In this document: positions 50,442 to 59,576 of the stretch, one piece after another
Numbering within the stretch: the stretch's first letter is position 1
Layout: the number at the start of each line of letters is the position of its first letter
Source of the DNA: an uncultured Celeribacter sp.
GTDB taxonomy: Bacteria; Pseudomonadota; Alphaproteobacteria; Rhodobacterales; Rhodobacteraceae
Assembly (NCBI RefSeq): GCF_963676475.1
Contig: NZ_OY781106.1
Span: 806,001 to 870,000, forward strand
Length of the DNA stretch: 64,000 nt
Direction of reading: 5' to 3'
Notes under the pieces: model-generated
Database searches by the model: none
Seen by the model: the letters and a program-made list of their open reading frames with translations, nothing else
Told to the model about the DNA's origin: nothing
Made by a program: the position numbers and the translations under genes

Positions 50442-52535
50442 ATGAGCACGGGACGCCCGGATATCCTCTTTCCGCTCTTTGCCGGGCTTGAAACCTTGGC
50501 TGGCATTGGGCCGAAGACGGCGAAGCTCATGCCAGCACTGGCGGTGGAGCGTCCGCGCGATCTTTTGTTTACCTTGCCGAATGCCGTGGTGGATCGTCGG
50601 CGGCGCGACAGCCTGCGCGAGGTGTCACCCGGCATGATCGCCACGGTCGAAGTCACCGTGCTGCGCCATCAACCGCCCGCGCGCAAAGGTCTGCCGTATC
50701 GTGTGATCGTCGAAGATCAGGAGATCGCCTTTCAGGTCGTGTTTTTTCGCGGGGCCCCGAAATGGATCGAGGCGCAATTGCCGGTGGGCGAGCGGCGTTT
50801 GCTGTCCGGCAAGGTCGAAATGTATGACGGCCAATATCAGATGCCGCACCCGGATTATGTTCTGACGCTGGAGGAGGCCGACGATCTTCCGGGCTATGAA
50901 CCGGTCTATCCGCTGACAGCGGGCGTGACCCAGAAAACTATGGCTAAGGCGAGTGCCGCTGCGCTGGCCTTAGTGCCCGATTTGGAAGAATGGATCGACC
51001 CGGCTCTGAAAGCCCGCGAAGGTTGGCCGGATTTCACAGCGGCTTTGACACAGGCACATCGCCCGCTGTCGCAAAATGAAATCTCGCCCACCAGTGCGGC
51101 GCGACAACGCTTGGCCTATGATGAGCTTTTCGCACATCAGGTGACGCTGGCTCTGGCGCGGGCGCGGGTGAGGCGTGGCAAGGGGCGGGTGAACGAAGGC
51201 GACGGGAAGTTGCGCGCTAAGGTCTTGAAAGACTTGCCGTATCGCCCGACCGGCGCCCAGGCCCGCGCGATGGATGAAATCGCCACGGATATGGCCGCAC
51301 CGCAGCGGATGAACCGGTTGTTGATGGGCGATGTCGGCTCGGGCAAGACCTTGGTCGCGCTCTTTGCGTTGCTGGTGGCCGTGGAAACGGGCGGGCAGGG
51401 TGTCATGATGGCCCCCACAGAAATCCTTGCGCGCCAACATCTTGAGGGGCTTAAGCCACTGGCCGAGGCTGCGGGTGTGGTGTTGGAATTGTTAACTGGG
51501 CGCGACAAAGGCCGTGCGCGGGCGGAGAAATTGGCGGCACTGAAGCGCGGGGATATTCACATCCTTGTCGGCACCCATGCGGTGTTTCAGGACGACGTTG
51601 AATTCCATGACTTGCGCCTGTCGATCATCGACGAACAACACCGTTTCGGCGTCACGCAGCGTCTGGCTCTGGCGCAAAAAGGCGAGGCGGTGGATGTGCT
51701 GGTGATGACTGCGACGCCGATTCCACGCTCGCTTTCACTGGCTCATTACGGCGACATGGATGTGTCCGTGCTGGACGAAAAACCGCCAGGACGCACGCCT
51801 GTCAAGACGGCGCTGAGTTCCATTGAACGGATCGACGAAGTCGTGGGGCATCTGAAAGGCGCGATTGCACAGGGGCGGCAGGCCTATTGGGTCTGTCCGT
51901 TGGTCGAAGAGAGCGAAGTGGTCGACATGATGGCCGCCGAAGAGCGGTTCAAGACGTTGCGCGCCGCTTTCGGCGAGGGGCGCGTCGGTTTGGTGCATGG
52001 TCAGATGGCGGCTGAGGACAAGGACCGGACCATGGCGGATTTCGCCGCCGGTCGGCTGTCGGTTCTGGTCGCTACGACGGTGATCGAAGTGGGGGTCAAC
52101 GTCCCGAACGCGTCGATCATGGTGATCGAACGGGCGGAACATTTCGGTTTGGCGCAGCTGCACCAGCTTCGGGGACGGGTGGGGCGTGGCGATGTCGCCT
52201 CAACCTGTTTGCTGTTATACAAACCGCCTCTGACAGAGACCGGGCGGCGTCGCTTGGAGATTTTGCGCGAGACCGAAGACGGGTTTCGTATTGCCGAGGA
52301 AGATTTGGCGATGCGTGGGGCCGGTGATGTCTTGGGCACGGCGCAATCGGGGCTACCGCGGTTCCGCGTTGCCGATCTGGAGCGCCAATCGGCGTTGATG
52401 GCGCTGGCGCAATCGGATGCGCGAAAACTGCTGCATGACGATCCGACGTTGAAAACGGAACGGGGAGACCATGTGCGTGTTCTTCTTTGGCTCATGGGGA
52501 AAGATGAAGCAATCCGTTTGATTTCAGTGGGTTAA
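50442..52535 (+). CDS. recG: ATP-dependent DNA helicase RecG
   Basis: RecG remodels stalled forks and branched DNA. The 697-residue protein has a wedge domain at the N-terminus, the Walker A motif GDVGSGKTLVA, the DEQH box LSIIDEQHRFG, a TATPIPRSLSLAHYGDMD motif III and the C-terminal HLRGRVGRGD-like motif VI (LRGRVGRGDVAST). The length is normal. It follows ligA closely, so both DNA-maintenance genes are probably in one unit. Confidence 0.94.
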   Translation: MSTGRPDILFPLFAGLETLAGIGPKTAKLMPALAVERPRDLLFTLPNAVVDRRRRDSLREVSPGMIATVEVTVLRHQPPARKGLPYRVIVEDQEIAFQVVFFRGAPKWIEAQLPVGERRLLSGKVEMYDGQYQMPHPDYVLTLEEADDLPGYEPVYPLTAGVTQKTMAKASAAALALVPDLEEWIDPALKAREGWPDFTAALTQAHRPLSQNEISPTSAARQRLAYDELFAHQVTLALARARVRRGKGRVNEGDGKLRAKVLKDLPYRPTGAQARAMDEIATDMAAPQRMNRLLMGDVGSGKTLVALFALLVAVETGGQGVMMAPTEILARQHLEGLKPLAEAAGVVLELLTGRDKGRARAEKLAALKRGDIHILVGTHAVFQDDVEFHDLRLSIIDEQHRFGVTQRLALAQKGEAVDVLVMTATPIPRSLSLAHYGDMDVSVLDEKPPGRTPVKTALSSIERIDEVVGHLKGAIAQGRQAYWVCPLVEESEVVDMMAAEERFKTLRAAFGEGRVGLVHGQMAAEDKDRTMADFAAGRLSVLVATTVIEVGVNVPNASIMVIERAEHFGLAQLHQLRGRVGRGDVASTCLLLYKPPLTETGRRRLEILRETEDGFRIAEEDLAMRGAGDVLGTAQSGLPRFRVADLERQSALMALAQSDARKLLHDDPTLKTERGDHVRVLLWLMGKDEAIRLISVG

Positions 52536-52552
52536 GATCAGGCCCACATTCT

Positions 52553-52589
52553 GTTCTCACTTTTGTTCGCAAATGTTCTTAAAAAGTTC
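52553..52589 (+). promoter_or_regulatory. Probable LexA (SOS) box: GTTC-N7-GTTC
   Basis: GTTC-TTAAAAA-GTTC at 52575-52589 is an exact match to the alphaproteobacterial LexA consensus GTTC-N7-GTTC. Two further GTTC copies lie upstream (52553-52556 and 52565-52568) at nearly helical spacing, giving four direct repeats in 37 bases. It lies 68 bases before the start of the 40-residue membrane protein and overlaps the place where a -35 would be. The promoter itself is not clear. Confidence 0.6.
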
Positions 52590-52656
52590 TTTACAGGTCG
52601 TGTGCAATATGAGAACAAATTAGCAACAAGTCATTAACCATACTGGTGAGGATGCT

Positions 52657-52779
52657 ATGATCAAAGACCTGAAATCTGTTGTTGCCCGCTCCCAAGCGAC
52701 GCTGCTCGAAGATATGTTGGGTGCCGTTGCTCTCTTGGTGATCCTTGTCGGTGGGCTAACGCTGCCCGCTCTGGTTTGA
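52657..52779 (+). CDS. SOS-linked small membrane protein (40 residues)
   Basis: Read from the ATG at 52657 with GGTGAGG upstream: an N-terminal amphipathic part (IKDLKSVVARSQATLLEDML), then one hydrophobic helix (GAVALLVILVGGLTLPALV). It is too short for usual gene finding. The four GTTC repeats upstream suggest LexA control; a strong terminator at 52941 ends the unit. The SOS-induced division inhibitor SidA of Caulobacter is a comparably tiny membrane protein, but no sequence relation is claimed. It could also be a membrane-stress or toxin-like peptide. Confidence 0.65.
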   Translation: MIKDLKSVVARSQATLLEDMLGAVALLVILVGGLTLPALV

Positions 52780-52940
52780 GACCTCCCAGTCTCTGACTTT
52801 TTCTTTCTGCCTCCGATCTGATCCCGACACACTTGGCTTTCTATGAGTATTGTCTGACGCTTTACCTGTTCCTGTCAGATGTGGCGCCCTCAACCGCCAT
52901 CACGCCCTAATACCCTTGTGTAATATCAGATCATGCCTGC

Positions 52941-52973
52941 CGCCGCCTTCTTTCGAAGTGCGGCGTTTTTTTT
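52941..52973 (+). terminator. Strong terminator after the small SOS-linked gene
   Basis: CGCCGC pairs with GCGGCG and an inner CTTC/GAAG continues the stem; nine T residues follow. It lies 160 bases past the small gene and abuts the end of the convergent chemoreceptor gene. Confidence 0.85.
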
Positions 52974-54378
52974 AAAAGGTATAGCCGAGACGCAATCCGC
53001 CCCAATGTTGGCCATCAACGAAGATCGGCGCGGAGAGATCTTTCATCATCACGAATGTTCCGGCGCCCATGTCCCGGCGATAGACCTGCAACAGAAAAGG
53101 CTCCTTGTTGCGCCCGGCCTTCAGCCCCACGCGATCATCGAACATCCGCCGGTTGCGAGAATTTGCGGCGTTCCAGGCAGGATCCTTGCCCTGCGGTTGC
53201 GAGAATTTCTTGTTGTGGGTCGGCAAATAGCCGTTCGGGTCAATCGCGACACAGAACACGACTTTCGGATCGAAAGTGAGCATCGCTTCTTGGACCTCGG
53301 GCAAGACCTCATCCGTAAAGGCGGTAAACCGTGCCATATGCTGCGCGGGGTCGGTGCCCGCAAGCGGTGTATAGGTTCTGTCGAACAGGTCTTCCCGGCT
53401 GATCCGGCCCTTGGTGATGCCTGCAATGAAAAGATCAGAAACTTGGGCTGCGGCCTCTTGGATGCGCGTGATGAAACTCTGGTCCTCACTGGCTCCCCCA
53501 AGCGCCACCGTGGTCTGAAAGATGGTCTCGGAGGTGTCGATGAGTTTCTCCACGCGGGTATTGGCGACATGAATGCCGTCCGCGGTGCCGCGCGCAGATT
53601 TTCCGATCTCGTCGAATGCCGGCTGAAAGGCCTCGACAGCCTGTTGCACCTTCTCGGCCTCCGTCTCCATCACACAGGTCGCAGCATGGGTTTCCTGAAC
53701 GCCCTGCGCGATTTCCGTCAGCGCCCGGTCGGCCTCGGAGGAGGATTCGATCACATGGCTTGCGTCATTGGACACGCCAGAGGCCTCCTCGCGCAGGCGA
53801 CCGACCCAAGACGACAGGGTTTCGATATTTTCCTCGATGCCCTCGGCGGCGCGGGCGGTTTTTTGCGACAGCTCATTGATGGCCTCGGCCACCACGCCAA
53901 AGCCACGGCCACTGTCGCCCGCACGCGCGGCCTCGATCTTGGCATTGATGGCGAGGATGTTCACCTGACGCGCGATGTCGGCAATATTGGCATTGTTGGC
54001 CTCAACCGCTTCAAGAGAGGTCGCGACTCGCTCCATCCGCGCCGCAAGGTCCTTGACCCAGGAGGCTACGGTTTGCGATTTTTGTCCGGTTTCACGCACG
54101 AAAGCCACCGATCCCTCGACACGCTCCAGGGTCCGGCTCGTGATATCCGTGACCCGGCCCAATGCCTCACGCACGGCCCCATTGGCGGTCATCACCTCGG
54201 AGGCGGAGGTTTGAACATGTCCGAGGACGGAAATCTGATTCTGAGACTGCTGATCGACACTGTCGAGAAAGCCCGCGATATCCACAACTTCGAATCCCAG
54301 ACGGCCGGCATATTCGGCCAGCTTTGTCATACGCGGATCTGTCGACTGCGCGTCTGTAAATTCAGGATTTGGAATCAT
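52972..54378 (-). CDS. Soluble methyl-accepting chemotaxis protein with C-terminal sensor domain
   Basis: A 468-residue chemoreceptor without transmembrane helices. The MCP signalling domain occupies the first 300 residues, with the hairpin tip SGRGFGVVAEAINELSQKTA. After it comes an unusual sensory-looking domain (about 340-468: FCVAIDPNGYLPTHNKKF, MFDDRVGLKAGRNKEPFLLQ, GGLRLGYTF) that resembles a Cache/PAS fold. Sensing would therefore be cytoplasmic, possibly of an internal metabolite or redox state. No chemotaxis genes (cheA, cheW) are near. Confidence 0.85.
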   Translation of the reverse strand: MIPNPEFTDAQSTDPRMTKLAEYAGRLGFEVVDIAGFLDSVDQQSQNQISVLGHVQTSASEVMTANGAVREALGRVTDITSRTLERVEGSVAFVRETGQKSQTVASWVKDLAARMERVATSLEAVEANNANIADIARQVNILAINAKIEAARAGDSGRGFGVVAEAINELSQKTARAAEGIEENIETLSSWVGRLREEASGVSNDASHVIESSSEADRALTEIAQGVQETHAATCVMETEAEKVQQAVEAFQPAFDEIGKSARGTADGIHVANTRVEKLIDTSETIFQTTVALGGASEDQSFITRIQEAAAQVSDLFIAGITKGRISREDLFDRTYTPLAGTDPAQHMARFTAFTDEVLPEVQEAMLTFDPKVVFCVAIDPNGYLPTHNKKFSQPQGKDPAWNAANSRNRRMFDDRVGLKAGRNKEPFLLQVYRRDMGAGTFVMMKDLSAPIFVDGQHWGGLRLGYTF

Positions 54379-54451
54379 GCGCTCCTCCGATTTGATCGGT
54401 ATCTTTACCCATCATGTCTTACAGGAGAGTTAAGCAGCGCGTGAAAACGCC

Positions 54452-54907
54452 TTATGTACGCTGGCTCTTCAGCTCTTCAAACCCGCGACACGTGGCGCGC
54501 AGCGCCAGGAGAATGGAATCGTGCCGATTCTTGAAATCGCGGGCGGGCAGCAGGGCTTCGAACCCCTCAAAGGGCGCGGACGGCACGGGGCCGTTGTCCT
54601 TGAGAAAGGCGGTCATCTCATCGCGTGCGCGGATCATCTCATCTTCTGTGCGGCCAAGGACATGACGCCCGAGCACGGAGGCAGACGCCTGACCCAGAGC
54701 GCAGGCTTTCACATCCTGTGCAAACCGCGTGATGCGCCCGTCCTCGACATCCATGTCGACGGTGACGGTGGAACCACAAAGCGGCGCGCGTTCCTTGATC
54801 GAGACCATCGGCGCCTCCAGCCGCCCGGTCAGCGGAATGTCCGCGGCCAGCGCCAGAAGTGTGCCGGAATAAAGCTGTGCGAGCTCCGTGGGGGATTGTG
54901 TGGACAT
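54452..54907 (-). CDS. NifU-like iron-sulfur cluster scaffold protein
   Basis: A 151-residue protein related to the NifU/IscU N-terminal scaffold (COG0822). The first conserved cysteine is in ERAPLCGSTVTVDM and the second in VKACALGQASASVLG; the third canonical cysteine lies late in LRATCRGFEEL. This fits the family pattern used to assemble Fe-S clusters. It starts at the ATG at 54907, and is divergent from hisI with a 64-base gap. In several alphaproteobacteria this gene stands next to hisI, so the placement supports the call. Confidence 0.8.
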   Translation of the reverse strand: MSTQSPTELAQLYSGTLLALAADIPLTGRLEAPMVSIKERAPLCGSTVTVDMDVEDGRITRFAQDVKACALGQASASVLGRHVLGRTEDEMIRARDEMTAFLKDNGPVPSAPFEGFEALLPARDFKNRHDSILLALRATCRGFEELKSQRT

Positions 54908-54971
54908 GGTTTGCCTTTCGAACTCGGAGCCCATAGATAGGGCAAACACCTTTGCTTGGAAAGGACGGACC

Positions 54972-55352
54972 ATGTGTTCCGAGGAGAGTTTTGGCACATT
55001 CGATGCCGCCCAGCTGAAATACGATGACAAGGGGCTGATCCCGGTGATCGCGCAGGATCATGAAACCCGCGAGGTGCTCATGATGGCCTGGATGACCGCA
55101 GAGGCGGTGACAAAGACGTTGGAGAGCGGCAAGGTGACCTATTGGTCTCGCTCGCGTCAGGCGTTCTGGGTCAAGGGAGAGACCTCCGGCCATCTGCAAA
55201 AACTGGTCGATTTCCGCTATGATTGCGACAGCGATTGCATCCTGGTGCTGGTCGAGCAAACTGGCCCCGCGTGCCACACCAACCGTCGATCGTGTTTTTA
55301 CCGTGCGGTGCGCGACGGCGAGGCAGTTGAGCTTATGACGCCAATGGACTGA
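54972..55352 (+). CDS. hisI: Phosphoribosyl-AMP cyclohydrolase
   Basis: HisI opens the adenine ring of phosphoribosyl-AMP in histidine synthesis. The 126-residue metal enzyme has the motifs ARDVLMMAWM-like EVLMMAWMTAEAV, VTYWSRSRQAFWVKGETSGH, and the zinc and magnesium ligands VDFRYDCDSDCILV with TGPACHTNRRSCF. It is the short monofunctional form, without a HisE domain. The ATG at 54972 is chosen by family length. Confidence 0.93.
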   Translation: MCSEESFGTFDAAQLKYDDKGLIPVIAQDHETREVLMMAWMTAEAVTKTLESGKVTYWSRSRQAFWVKGETSGHLQKLVDFRYDCDSDCILVLVEQTGPACHTNRRSCFYRAVRDGEAVELMTPMD

Positions 55353-55413
55353 CAGGATTGAGTATTTTACCAGCAAAGGAGACGTGTTTCGTGTCCTTTG
55401 CTGCCTCAAATAC

Positions 55414-56268
55414 TCATAAGCCGATCAGGGCTTTGACCTCTTCGGGACTCAGGCCTTCTTCGCGAAATTTCGAAATCGCCTTGGCGTCCGAGCGCTTGGC
55501 AAGACGCTTGCCGTCTTCGTCGCGGATCAGCCCGTGGTGGTGATAGGCGATCTCCGGCAGGTCCAGAAGCGCCTGCAACAGCCGGTGGATTTGCGTGGCT
55601 TCCATCAGATCCGCGCCGCGCACGGCTTCGGTAACGCCTTGGGCCGCGTCGTCGATCACGACGGAGAGGTGATAGGCGGCGGTGCCGATGTCTTTGCGCG
55701 CGAGCACGATGTCGCCGACGCCATGGATCAGCTGATCGGCGTCGAGACGGTGTGTTCCGGTCTCATAGGGGCCGGTTTCCTGCCATGAAAAACGGCTGAC
55801 ATCGCCCAGAAACTCCACGGCTTTTTGCATATTGAGGCGGATGGCCTCGCCGGGTTGAAAGCTCTTCATCTGGCGGTGACGACAGATGCCGGGGTAGATC
55901 ACGCCATCGGGGCCCATCGGGGCGCCTTCCTGTGGCGCGGAGAGCGCATTCATCACGTCGCGACGGGTGCAGGAACAGGGGTATATGAGACCCAGTTCCT
56001 CGAGCAATTCCAATGCACTTGCGTAAATATCTTCACGCACCGTGACATGCAAAACCGGGTCGGGCCAGGTGATCCCGAGCCACCTGAGATCGGCGTAGAT
56101 CAGCGCCTCCCATTCCGGGCGGCAGCGGCTGATGTCACCGTCTTCGATGCGCAGGAGGAACTTGCCACTCTGGTCTTGCGCGCGGGCGTAAGCCGTGAGC
56201 GCGGAAAAGGCGTGACCCAGATGCAGAGGCCCTGTGGGGCTGGGCGCAAACCGGGTCACGTAGGGCAT
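55414..56268 (-). CDS. gluQRS: Glutamyl-Q tRNA(Asp) synthetase
   Basis: GluQRS attaches glutamate to queuosine of tRNA-Asp; it resembles the catalytic half of glutamyl-tRNA synthetase. The 284-residue protein has the HIGH-like APSPTGPLHLGHAFSALTAY, the zinc ligands CSCTRRDV with YPGICRH, and the KMSKS-like GKRLAKR. It lacks an anticodon-binding domain, as expected for this family. Its start overlaps the stop of trmFO (TGATG), so the two tRNA-modification genes are joined. Confidence 0.92.
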   Translation of the reverse strand: MPYVTRFAPSPTGPLHLGHAFSALTAYARAQDQSGKFLLRIEDGDISRCRPEWEALIYADLRWLGITWPDPVLHVTVREDIYASALELLEELGLIYPCSCTRRDVMNALSAPQEGAPMGPDGVIYPGICRHRQMKSFQPGEAIRLNMQKAVEFLGDVSRFSWQETGPYETGTHRLDADQLIHGVGDIVLARKDIGTAAYHLSVVIDDAAQGVTEAVRGADLMEATQIHRLLQALLDLPEIAYHHHGLIRDEDGKRLAKRSDAKAISKFREEGLSPEEVKALIGL

Positions 56269-57614
56269 CAGGATTGCCCCTCAAGCCATTGATTAAAATC
56301 TTCTTTGGCGCGATCCGTATAGCCTTTGTAACGCTCTTTTCGGCCTTTGCGACCGCCACGCAGACCCTCCAACGGCGGGAAGAGACCGAAGTTCACATTC
56401 ATCGGCTGAAAGGTCTTGGCCTCCGCGCCACCGGTGATGTGATTGATCAAGGCGCCCATGGCGGTGGTAAAGGGAGGCGGCGGCAGGTCGCGACCCAAAA
56501 GTCCAGCAGCCGCCATGCGACCGGCGAGCAAGCCCATCGCGGCGCTTTCCACATAGCCCTCGACCCCCGTCACCTGACCGGCAAAGCGGATGTTCGGGCG
56601 CGATTTCAACCGCATCTGATCGTCCAGAAGCGTCGGCGAATTCAGGAAGGTGTTGCGGTGAATGCCGCCGAGACGGGCGAAGGAGGCATTCTCCAGACCG
56701 GGGATCATTTTGAACACCTCAGTCTGCGCGCCGTATTTCATTTTTGTCTGAAATCCGACGATGTTATAAAGCGTTCCTAACGCATTGTCGCGACGCAATT
56801 GTACGACAGCATAGGCCTTTTCCTCGGGCTTATGCGCGTTGGTCAGGCCGATGGGTTTCATCGGTCCGTGGCGCAGAGTTTCCCGCCCACGTTCGGCCAT
56901 GACCTCGATCGGCAGGCAGCCGTCGAAATATTTCGCGGTTTCGCCCTCGTGGAACTCTGTCTTGTCGGCGGCCAAAAGCGCGTCGATGAAGGCCTCGTAT
57001 TGGTCCTTGGTCATCGGGCAGTTGAGATAGGCTTTCTGCTCTTCTTCAGTCTCGCCTTTGTCGTAGCGGCTTTGCAGCCAGGCCACGTCCATATTGACGC
57101 TCTCGGCATAGACAATCGGCGCAATGGCGTCGAAAAACGCCAGCCGGTCGGCGCCGGTCTCTTTGGCAATGGCCTCGCCAAGCGCCGGAGAGGTCAGCGG
57201 GCCGGTGGCGAAAATCCACATGCCGTCTGAGGGCAGGTCGGTGATCTCGCCGTAGTCGACAGAGATGTTCGGATGGGCCTCAAGCGTGGCGGTGACGTGA
57301 ACGGCGAAGGCCTCGCGATCCACCGCCAAGGCGCCGCCCGCAGGCAGTTTATGCTTGTCCGCCGTCGCCATGATCAAACCGTTGGCGGCCCGCATTTCCC
57401 AATGCAGCAAGCCCACGGCATTCTGTTCGTCATCGTCCGAGCGGAAAGAGTTGGAGCACACCATCTCGCCGAATTTACCGCTTTGATGCGCGAATGTTTC
57501 GACCTCGGGCCGCATCTCATGCAGCACGACGTTGAGGCCCAGATTGGCGGCCTGCCAGGCGGCTTCGGAGCCCGCCATGCCACCGCCGACGATGTGAAGT
57601 GTGTTCTGTGTCAT
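56268..57614 (-). CDS. trmFO: Methylenetetrahydrofolate-tRNA-(uracil-5-)-methyltransferase TrmFO
   Basis: TrmFO makes ribothymidine at position 54 of tRNA using methylenetetrahydrofolate and FAD. The 448-residue protein has the FAD-binding HIVGGGMAGSEAAWQAANLG, the GLEVVLHEMRPE-like VVLHEMRPEVETFAH, the catalytic VCSNSFRSDD, and ends with a GGRKGRKERYKGYTDRA tail. The ATG at 57614 is preferred over a longer frame that extends into the upstream region. It is co-transcribed with gluQRS. Confidence 0.92.
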   Translation of the reverse strand: MTQNTLHIVGGGMAGSEAAWQAANLGLNVVLHEMRPEVETFAHQSGKFGEMVCSNSFRSDDDEQNAVGLLHWEMRAANGLIMATADKHKLPAGGALAVDREAFAVHVTATLEAHPNISVDYGEITDLPSDGMWIFATGPLTSPALGEAIAKETGADRLAFFDAIAPIVYAESVNMDVAWLQSRYDKGETEEEQKAYLNCPMTKDQYEAFIDALLAADKTEFHEGETAKYFDGCLPIEVMAERGRETLRHGPMKPIGLTNAHKPEEKAYAVVQLRRDNALGTLYNIVGFQTKMKYGAQTEVFKMIPGLENASFARLGGIHRNTFLNSPTLLDDQMRLKSRPNIRFAGQVTGVEGYVESAAMGLLAGRMAAAGLLGRDLPPPPFTTAMGALINHITGGAEAKTFQPMNVNFGLFPPLEGLRGGRKGRKERYKGYTDRAKEDFNQWLEGQS

Positions 57615-58004
57615 GTGCCGGGATGTAGCTTTTGTGGGGCAGGGAGGAAAGAGGAAAAGCTGAACTGTGATCTTCATGCGAGACCGTTTGAGCGCGGTGA
57701 GAATACCGCTGCATGGAGGGTCACTTTTTTTTGCAAAGTGGTATTGCATCAGTGGGACGCGGTCCTCTATGACACATATATTACTCTCGCTCGACATGCC
57801 TCAATGCTCATAGCTTTTTGGGCAGATGACCAAGGCCGGGCATGACGCCTGACGCTGTTAAGTCTCGCGCTGATAAACGATTTTACCCTAAGTGAAAATG
57901 TACAAGTACGGCCCATGCGTAGCAGGTTGTGGCCTTGCTGTTTTGTCATACATGGTGATGGTTTCAACCGGAGATGGAGTCCTTAGGGAGGTGAAGGCGC
58001 GGAC
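57615..58004. other. Intergenic region between trmFO and the LysR gene
   Basis: A 390-base divergent gap. No credible gene is seen. It is noticeably more A/T-rich than its neighbours, especially 57770-57950, and must hold both promoters. A possible GGAGG-like ribosome binding site (near 57988) precedes the LysR gene, rather far (about 10 bases) from its ATG. Confidence 0.4.
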
Positions 58005-58853
58005 ATGGATCGTTGGGATGATCTGAGATTCTTACTGGCCATCGACAAATACGGGACGATGGCGGCAGCGGCACGTATGCTTGGGACGAATCCCGCAACA
58101 GTGTCGCGCCGTATGGAGCGTATGGCGGATGAACTCGGGCTGAACCCTGTCATCAAGACGTCTATGGGGTGGGGACTCAACCCAGAGATGCGCGAATTGA
58201 TCAAGGCTTCTGAGACCTTTGACGAGATTATTCGCGGGGAGCAGAACCGGTTGCGGATGCGTGCGGGGATGAAAAGCAGCGAGATCCGCGTTGCCTGCTC
58301 GCCAATGATGTTGCGCCGCATCCTTGCGCCAAACATGAAACATTATGCGACAGAACTGGCACATATCCGTCTGAGTTTTTCCAACCGGTCGCTGATCACA
58401 ACATTGTCTGGGCACGATATCATCATCTCGGCGGCGCCCCCCGAAAGCGGGCGGATACTGTCGCGGAAAATTGGCGTGTTTGCCCTGGAGGCCTATATCC
58501 CGACTGATGATAAGGACTGCCGTGAATGGGTGGGGCTCTCCCCCGATTATAAAGATCTTCCCATTATGAGAAAATGTGAGCAGCACTTCAAAGGGCCTGC
58601 AAGGATCGAAGTTGATACCTTGAGTCAGCTGTACGACGTGATGACATCAGCCCGTATCGGGGGATTTATTCTGGTGATGGCAGCGCAGAGTCTTGAGGGA
58701 TTTGATGCCATCGAGGGCAGCTATAGCACCACGGATATTTTCATGAGCTATCATGAAAGTCGCCGCGGCGATCCGGCGCTCATGGCTATGACGGCATTTA
58801 TTGTCGAGAGCTTCGCACAATCCCCGTGGGCTCAAGCCCGTGCGGCGGTTTGA
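58005..58853 (+). CDS. LysR-family transcriptional regulator
   Basis: A 282-residue protein with an N-terminal winged helix-turn-helix (MDRWDDLRFLLAIDKYGTMA, AARMLGTNPATVSRRMERM) and a C-terminal effector domain that is shorter than usual. The recognition helix region is of the LysR type, but the linker and effector domain are divergent. The base composition is slightly lower in GC than the neighbours. The neighbouring membrane-protein gene downstream may be a target. The effector is unknown. Confidence 0.8.
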   Translation: MDRWDDLRFLLAIDKYGTMAAAARMLGTNPATVSRRMERMADELGLNPVIKTSMGWGLNPEMRELIKASETFDEIIRGEQNRLRMRAGMKSSEIRVACSPMMLRRILAPNMKHYATELAHIRLSFSNRSLITTLSGHDIIISAAPPESGRILSRKIGVFALEAYIPTDDKDCREWVGLSPDYKDLPIMRKCEQHFKGPARIEVDTLSQLYDVMTSARIGGFILVMAAQSLEGFDAIEGSYSTTDIFMSYHESRRGDPALMAMTAFIVESFAQSPWAQARAAV

Positions 58854-59032
58854 AATCTTTGCCTGATCAGCAGGCATAAACATAGCCTCGAGACACCGCC
58901 CGGACGCGATAACTTGGTCCATTCGGGGGCAAGTTTATATTTTTGCAAATCCGCAACGTCGAAAACAACTATAGGTAATACGCAAAGTCTTCGTCATGGT
59001 TGCCAAAAGACTTGAAAAACTTGAGGCATATC

Positions 59033-59473
59033 ATGATCAAATCCCCCTCAGTGTCGCGGTACCTGTCCGACGTTTGCTGTCTAGGGTTGCGTCTGGCACT
59101 TGCGGGCGCACTTATTCTTCATCCGGTGACGCTGACTTTGCGTCTGGATGAACCGATGCGGGCCAATGCCAGCTATTTCACCTCACAGCCTTCGGCTTTC
59201 CTCCTGCAACTGAGCGACATCCGAAATCTTGTCGTGGCAATGTTGTTCGTGTTGATCGCGGTATGGCTCATGTTTGGCATTCACACCCGCGTCATGGCGC
59301 TGATCTCGGCAGCTCTTCTCGTTGCCTTTCATTTCGCGGTATCTCGCTGTCCTATGATGCTGACGCCTGAAACTCTGCACGTGATGATCGCCGTTTTCTT
59401 CGCCACTCCACTTATTTTCCTTGGCGGCGGGAAGTTTTCGCTGTTGCGCGCGGGCTGGTCAAGACTGGTCTGA
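59033..59473 (+). CDS. DoxX-like membrane protein
   Basis: A 146-residue protein with four likely transmembrane helices (ALAGALILHPVTLTL, LVVAMLFVLIAVWLMFGI, MALISAALLVAFHFA, LHVMIAVFFATPLIFL), ending with a basic tail. The size and pattern fit the DoxX/SURF4-like family but no strong signature is present. The ATG at 59033 is used because the upstream TTG start at 59000 adds 11 residues without support. A strong terminator follows. It lies 180 bases downstream of the LysR gene. Confidence 0.65.
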   Translation: MIKSPSVSRYLSDVCCLGLRLALAGALILHPVTLTLRLDEPMRANASYFTSQPSAFLLQLSDIRNLVVAMLFVLIAVWLMFGIHTRVMALISAALLVAFHFAVSRCPMMLTPETLHVMIAVFFATPLIFLGGGKFSLLRAGWSRLV

Positions 59474-59512
59474 TTGGCATGAAAACGTGCTGTTTTTCAG
59501 TTCAGAGATATA

Positions 59513-59546
59513 AAAAGGCCCCGCGAGTGCGGGACCTTTTTTTTTT
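59513..59546. terminator. Bidirectional terminator between the DoxX-like and porin-like genes
   Basis: AGGCCCCGC pairs with GCGGGACCT with one mismatch and a GAGT loop, preceded by A residues and followed by nine T residues. Confidence 0.8.
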
Positions 59547-59576
59547 ATGCCTGATATTTACGAGAGAAGGTTGGGA

